From: Bacteroidota bacterium
Lineage (GTDB): Bacteria > Bacteroidota > Bacteroidia > NS11-12g > UBA9320
Direction of reading: 5' to 3'
NCBI GenBank assembly: GCA_947499775.1
Contig: CANMPY010000041.1
Span: 1 to 9,751 of the forward strand
DNA: 9,751 nucleotides
The translations under genes were made by a program, and so were the position numbers. The stretch's first letter is position 1; every line of letters starts with the position of its first letter. The notes beneath the pieces were generated by a model that was not told the DNA's origin, searched no databases, and saw only the letters and a list, made by a program, of their open reading frames with translations. Of this stretch, positions 7,360-9,751 are shown one piece after another.

Positions 7360-7367
7360 CAAAAATA
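7360..7367 (-). promoter_or_regulatory. Putative -7 promoter box (TATTTTTG) of fabG
   Basis: The minus strand reads TATTTTTG, an exact TAnnTTTG match, ending 8 nt before the fabG ATG. A TTTG on the same strand at 7392-7395 could be the -33 element, but the 24-nt gap is slightly long; that TTTG also ends the T-tract of the upstream terminator. A promoter is expected here because transcription from the preceding gene should stop at that terminator. Confidence 0.5.
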
Positions 7368-7395
7368 GGAAGTAAATTAAATAATTGAACACAAA

Positions 7396-7423
7396 AAAAC
7401 CCGATTTTTTCGAATCGGGTTTT
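7396..7423. terminator. Bidirectional intrinsic terminator between the 195-aa lipoprotein gene and fabG
   Basis: A perfect 11-bp inverted repeat, AAAACCCGATT (7396-7406) and AATCGGGTTTT (7413-7423), encloses a 6-nt loop. On the minus strand the stem runs into a T-tract (the last four T of the arm plus TTT at 7393-7395), making a strong terminator for the lipoprotein gene that ends 21 nt upstream at 7444. On the plus strand it also ends in TTTT followed by AATATTTTTTT, so it could act both ways, although no plus-strand gene enters it. Confidence 0.88.
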
Positions 7424-7443
7424 AATATTTTTTTGAAATGGGA

Positions 7444-8031
7444 TTACAACTCGTCTTGATCTCGTCTTACCTCGAATGCGCCTGCCGTAATATTACCAGT
7501 AGGCAAACTTCCTGATTCTTGTAATTGTCCACTAAATGTTCCTGAAATTTTACCTCCAACTGGGTCATATTTTGTAACATTAATAATCATATCTCTACCA
7601 GGTTCTGGTTGATAGATGTATTGTTTGTGTTTTACACCTTGATCAATATTAATCTCAATATTTACCTCTGGAATAACAGAGTATTTAAAAGTGCCTAAGG
7701 TTTTGCCTGGAAACTTAAGAATAAAACTTGCATAGGTGCCTGCTGAATAGCCTTCTACAATTATTGTAGTAAAATCGGTTCCTACTCTATACGTTCCAAA
7801 CATATTGGTGCTATCCCACTTTAAGGAATAGGTTTTTATGTTATTGAATTTAAACGTATTGATAGGTTCAACAACTTTTTTTGTTGTATCCACTACCGGA
7901 GGAATGTCATCGGGTGGGGTTCCGCAATTTTGAAAGGGAATGGCTGCTGCAGCCACTAAAATTACCAAGACTATTTTTTTTAATAGTCCAAGGGGTGATG
8001 AATGTAACAGATTTTCAATTTTCGATTTCAT
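7444..8031 (-). CDS. Lipoprotein of unknown function
   Basis: This 195-residue protein starts with a basic region (Lys18-Lys19) and a hydrophobic core ending in the lipobox-like FQNC, so Cys36 would be lipidated. The n-region is unusually long (about 19 residues). The next residues (GTPPDDIPPVVDTT, 37-50) are a Pro/Asp/Thr-rich linker. The remainder has the alternating pattern of a beta-strand domain: an early segment around TYSLKWDSTNMF and a late GGKISGTFSGQL followed by GNITAGAFEVRR. This ending resembles that of small Bacteroidota lipoproteins of the DUF6252 kind, but I cannot confirm family membership, and no catalytic motif is visible. It is bounded by its own likely promoter and by a strong terminator, so it is probably monocistronic. 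The ATG at 8029-8031 is the only start that keeps the signal. Confidence 0.82.
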   Translation of the reverse strand: MKSKIENLLHSSPLGLLKKIVLVILVAAAAIPFQNCGTPPDDIPPVVDTTKKVVEPINTFKFNNIKTYSLKWDSTNMFGTYRVGTDFTTIIVEGYSAGTYASFILKFPGKTLGTFKYSVIPEVNIEINIDQGVKHKQYIYQPEPGRDMIINVTKYDPVGGKISGTFSGQLQESGSLPTGNITAGAFEVRRDQDEL

Positions 8032-8050
8032 GTGTGTTATTTTTGGGATA

Positions 8051-8081
8051 CAATTTTATATTAAATTTAATGAATGAGCAA
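8051..8081 (-). promoter_or_regulatory. Putative promoter (TTG-N20-TAAAATTG) of the 195-aa lipoprotein gene
   Basis: On the minus strand a TTG (8079-8081) is followed after exactly 20 nt by TAAAATTG (8051-8058), one mismatch from TAnnTTTG and with standard Bacteroidota -33/-7 spacing. It ends 19 nt before the ATG at 8031. It lies in the 63-nt gap after the six-helix membrane protein gene, in which I see no terminator hairpin. Confidence 0.45.
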
Positions 8082-8094
8082 GTTACTTTTTTAA

Positions 8095-8937
8095 TCATTC
8101 AGCAATATTTTCTTCTTCAAAATTACCGTATCTTAAAAATAAAGCGTTCATACCAATCGATATAGCTCCAATTAGCAAATTTAATGTTAAAAAATTGATA
8201 AAAAGCTTAGCAAAATTTGAATTAAACCACATTAATGGGAGGCTTAATAAGGTAGATAAAATAAATAATAACATAAAAAACAATAGGGTCCCGAAAAGCA
8301 ATATTTTAAATGATCGACCTACAGTTATGATTTGAAAAGAGTATTTCAAAGCATCAATAAAAGTCATATCGCCCATGATACTTCCTGGGATAACCAACAA
8401 AGTACGTACCAGGAAAAGACCTATAAATAATGCAGCAATTATTCCTATAACTGGATTTGTAGTAATTCCTACCACTATAAAACCGCTTGTAAAAAGTAAG
8501 TATCCACCACAAAGAATTAAATAGAGTAAAATTTTAAGTAAAATTTTATTAGGGAGAAGAAGCGTTGTAATTTTTTCATTTAAATCAAAGAACTTGTTTT
8601 TTATAAAGCGCTGAGTTGTATAAAAGATGTATGCTGAAAATAAAAGCATGAGTAAAACTACCTCAGCCATTGAAGGTATTAATTTTGGATGTTTTAAGAT
8701 AAACGTTTGCATGGTTTTACTTTGCTCCATCATATTTTTGGAGGGGTTTGCCATTAAGGTCGATAATTCATTTAATCCCGAAGAGCCTAGCGCACTTGTT
8801 AAACTAAATTGAGCTACAAAAGCAGTTAAGAATGAAACCAAAAGAGAAATGCAGAAAAGAAATAAGAAATTCTTACCCAATAGTTTATAGAATGCGGCAA
8901 CCGGCTGAAGTTTGTACTGTGAATTAATTAGTGTCAT
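8095..8937 (-). CDS. Six-helix integral membrane protein of unknown function
   Basis: This 280-residue inner-membrane protein has about six hydrophobic segments near residues 23-45, 88-108, 133-158, 162-186, 210-237 and 243-267. A loop of about 40 residues, rich in Ser, Asn and Met, separates the first two. The stretch IPGSIMGDMTFIDALKYS followed by FQIITVGRSFKIL (183-213) has the 'P..........AL..S..L..G......' layout of the GPDPase_memb/YciC/DUF975-like group of membrane proteins of unknown role; I treat this as a weak resemblance. The tail is acidic (FEEENIAE). No transport or catalytic signature is visible. The ATG at 8937 comes 1 nt after the stop of the 80-residue membrane protein, and together with the DUF547-like gene they form a tightly packed set, so a shared function is likely. 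Confidence 0.82.
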   Translation of the reverse strand: MTLINSQYKLQPVAAFYKLLGKNFLFLFCISLLVSFLTAFVAQFSLTSALGSSGLNELSTLMANPSKNMMEQSKTMQTFILKHPKLIPSMAEVVLLMLLFSAYIFYTTQRFIKNKFFDLNEKITTLLLPNKILLKILLYLILCGGYLLFTSGFIVVGITTNPVIGIIAALFIGLFLVRTLLVIPGSIMGDMTFIDALKYSFQIITVGRSFKILLFGTLLFFMLLFILSTLLSLPLMWFNSNFAKLFINFLTLNLLIGAISIGMNALFLRYGNFEEENIAE

Positions 8938-8938
8938 T

Positions 8939-9181
8939 TTATTTTATATCGTGGTTTATAGTGTTGTTAGTAGTGTTGTGTTTGTGAGTGCATTGCTTAA
9001 ACAAAATTAAGGAATAGGTTACCAAATAATAAACTACAATAGTAATGCCTAACATATAAATTATATGCAATACGCTGAAGTGTGGTTTAAGGCTAAGTCC
9101 CCATAAAAGTAAGGAGAATGATGCTATTTGTAATAACAATGCTGTTGCTATTTTAAGTATTTTTAATATCATTTCAGCCAT
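8939..9181 (-). CDS. Small two-helix membrane protein
   Basis: I do not recognise this 80-residue protein. It has two hydrophobic helices (about 7-27 and 40-62) with a short loop, then a polar C-terminal tail rich in His, Asn and Thr (KQCTHKHNTTNNTINHD). Two starts are possible. ATG at 9181 overlaps the upstream DUF547-like gene by 13 nt, while ATG at 9172 (Met4) makes the classic ATGA overlap with that gene's TGA stop and loses only three residues. Both suggest translational coupling. The gene stops 1 nt before the next membrane-protein ATG. Its compact place between two coupled genes, rather than any homology I can see, is the main reason to accept it. Confidence 0.75.
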   Translation of the reverse strand: MAEMILKILKIATALLLQIASFSLLLWGLSLKPHFSVLHIIYMLGITIVVYYLVTYSLILFKQCTHKHNTTNNTINHDIK

Positions 9182-9751
9182 GGATTTTTATCTTCTACTT
9201 TAAACTTAACACCCTCGTATTTAGGGTAATAATTGTGAATGTAAACAGCAAAAGGCGTAGGAATTAAAACAGGAATTGGGTTCTGAGATTTTGTGCTTAA
9301 AGGGGCAATATTATATTTTTTTATCCAATCGAAATAAATATTTTGATCGTTTATTTTAGGAGTAAATTGGTCCTTTAAACTTTGCAAAGCATTTGAATAT
9401 GCTACCTCTAGGTCTGCATTTTCGATACATTGGTAAGGAGGATATCCATACAATCCTTTATACAGGAGAAACAGGGCGCGATAATCGAATTGAGACGGAC
9501 GAAGTTTCCTCCATGTGGTATCTTTAGCTATCTTGGATTTTTTAAATCCAAGGGATTTGTTTTTTAGACCGAGTCTAATAAACTCATGTTCAATATCAAA
9601 AAGACTAAACGATTTGCCGGCTATCCTTATATTTTTTTGCTTATAAAAATTAGTATAAACCCCTTCAAATGCAGTATCTCGTAAAAAAAATAGCATTTGA
9701 CTATTATATATGTTAATCCAAAACGTTAATTTTTCTTGATCAGTTTTTAAC
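9169..9751 (-). CDS. DUF547-like protein (partial; N-terminus beyond the window)
   Basis: The frame is open to the right edge, so the ATG at 9696 is internal; 193 residues are visible. Upstream of that Met the reading continues as KLTFWINIYNSQ, which matches the DUF547 opening '(L)aFWINaYNa'. Farther on, FEGVYTNFYKQKNIRIAGKS followed by FSLFDIEHEFIRLGL matches the family's '...f.i.Gk.lSLddIEh.iLR'. The usual central 'DPRIHFAL.CGA.SCP' is replaced by a DYRALFLLYKGLYGYPPYQC stretch, keeping only a DYRALF / PP..C echo, so this is a divergent member. A following 'A...ALQSLKDQF' helix also fits the fold. DUF547 function is unknown; many members are secreted, but the N-terminus here is unseen. Its stop overlaps the next gene (ATGA), placing it first, or at least upstream, in a unit with two membrane proteins. 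Confidence 0.75.
   Translation of the reverse strand, partial: LKTDQEKLTFWINIYNSQMLFFLRDTAFEGVYTNFYKQKNIRIAGKSFSLFDIEHEFIRLGLKNKSLGFKKSKIAKDTTWRKLRPSQFDYRALFLLYKGLYGYPPYQCIENADLEVAYSNALQSLKDQFTPKINDQNIYFDWIKKYNIAPLSTKSQNPIPVLIPTPFAVYIHNYYPKYEGVKFKVEDKNPWLK

Noticed and set aside
6897..8165. Plus-strand frames at 6897-7142, 7191-7388 and 7881-8165
   Set aside because: Antisense to fabG and to the 195-residue lipoprotein; no family resemblance.
8627..8812. Plus-strand 61-codon frame
   Set aside because: Antisense to the first helices and loop of the six-helix membrane protein.
1..9751. Mobile elements, CRISPR arrays, tRNA/rRNA genes, long repeats
   Set aside because: Read on both strands; no transposase or integrase motifs, no repeated spacer-like units and no cloverleaf or rRNA-like sequence were seen.

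Overview
The window looks like an ordinary chromosomal segment of a member of the Bacteroidota. The grounds are low G+C (roughly the mid-30s percent by eye), a protein ending in a type IX secretion (T9SS) type A sorting domain, lipoproteins and secreted proteins with Bacteroidota-style signal peptides, no convincing Shine-Dalgarno sequences, and several TAnnTTTG elements (the Bacteroidota -7 promoter box) just upstream of genes. The ddl-PASTA gene pair also fits this phylum. I cannot place it below phylum. I see no rRNA, tRNA, CRISPR array, insertion sequence, integrase or other sign of mobility, and no stretch longer than 300 bases lacks a gene.

Layout, left to right. All genes but one are on the minus strand, so transcription mostly runs from high to low coordinates. 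Positions 1-1017 hold the N-terminal transmembrane half of an MsbA-like ABC exporter that leaves the window. Positions 1115-1417 encode a single-domain rhodanese and 1423-3303 a 626-residue T9SS-secreted protein. Positions 3404-4015 encode a membrane-anchored protein with two PASTA domains and 4089-5090 a D-alanine--D-alanine ligase. The ddl gene is divergent from the only plus-strand gene, a periplasmic TlpA/ResA-like thioredoxin (5183-5701). That gene meets, 3 bp apart and tail to tail, a TPR-like lipoprotein (5705-6517). The lipoprotein lies downstream of a FabG-type short-chain dehydrogenase (6599-7351). A strong bidirectional hairpin terminator (7396-7423) separates fabG from a 195-residue lipoprotein of unknown function (7444-8031). 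The right end is a tightly packed three-gene unit: a DUF547-like protein cut by the window edge (9169-9751), an 80-residue two-helix membrane protein (8939-9181) and a six-helix membrane protein (8095-8937).

Functionally the centre is about the cell envelope. Ddl makes the D-Ala-D-Ala end of the peptidoglycan precursor, and the PASTA protein is probably an envelope protein working on or sensing peptidoglycan. The T9SS protein, lipoproteins and thioredoxin also act outside the cytoplasm. The right-hand unit could encode a small membrane complex of unknown role.

I did not find a clear new defence, mobile or metabolic system. The points most worth checking are the TAnnTTTG boxes only 8-10 nt before three start codons (possible near-leaderless transcripts), two genes whose only plausible start is TTG, the coupled DUF547/two-membrane-protein unit, and the PASTA protein that has no kinase or transpeptidase domain.
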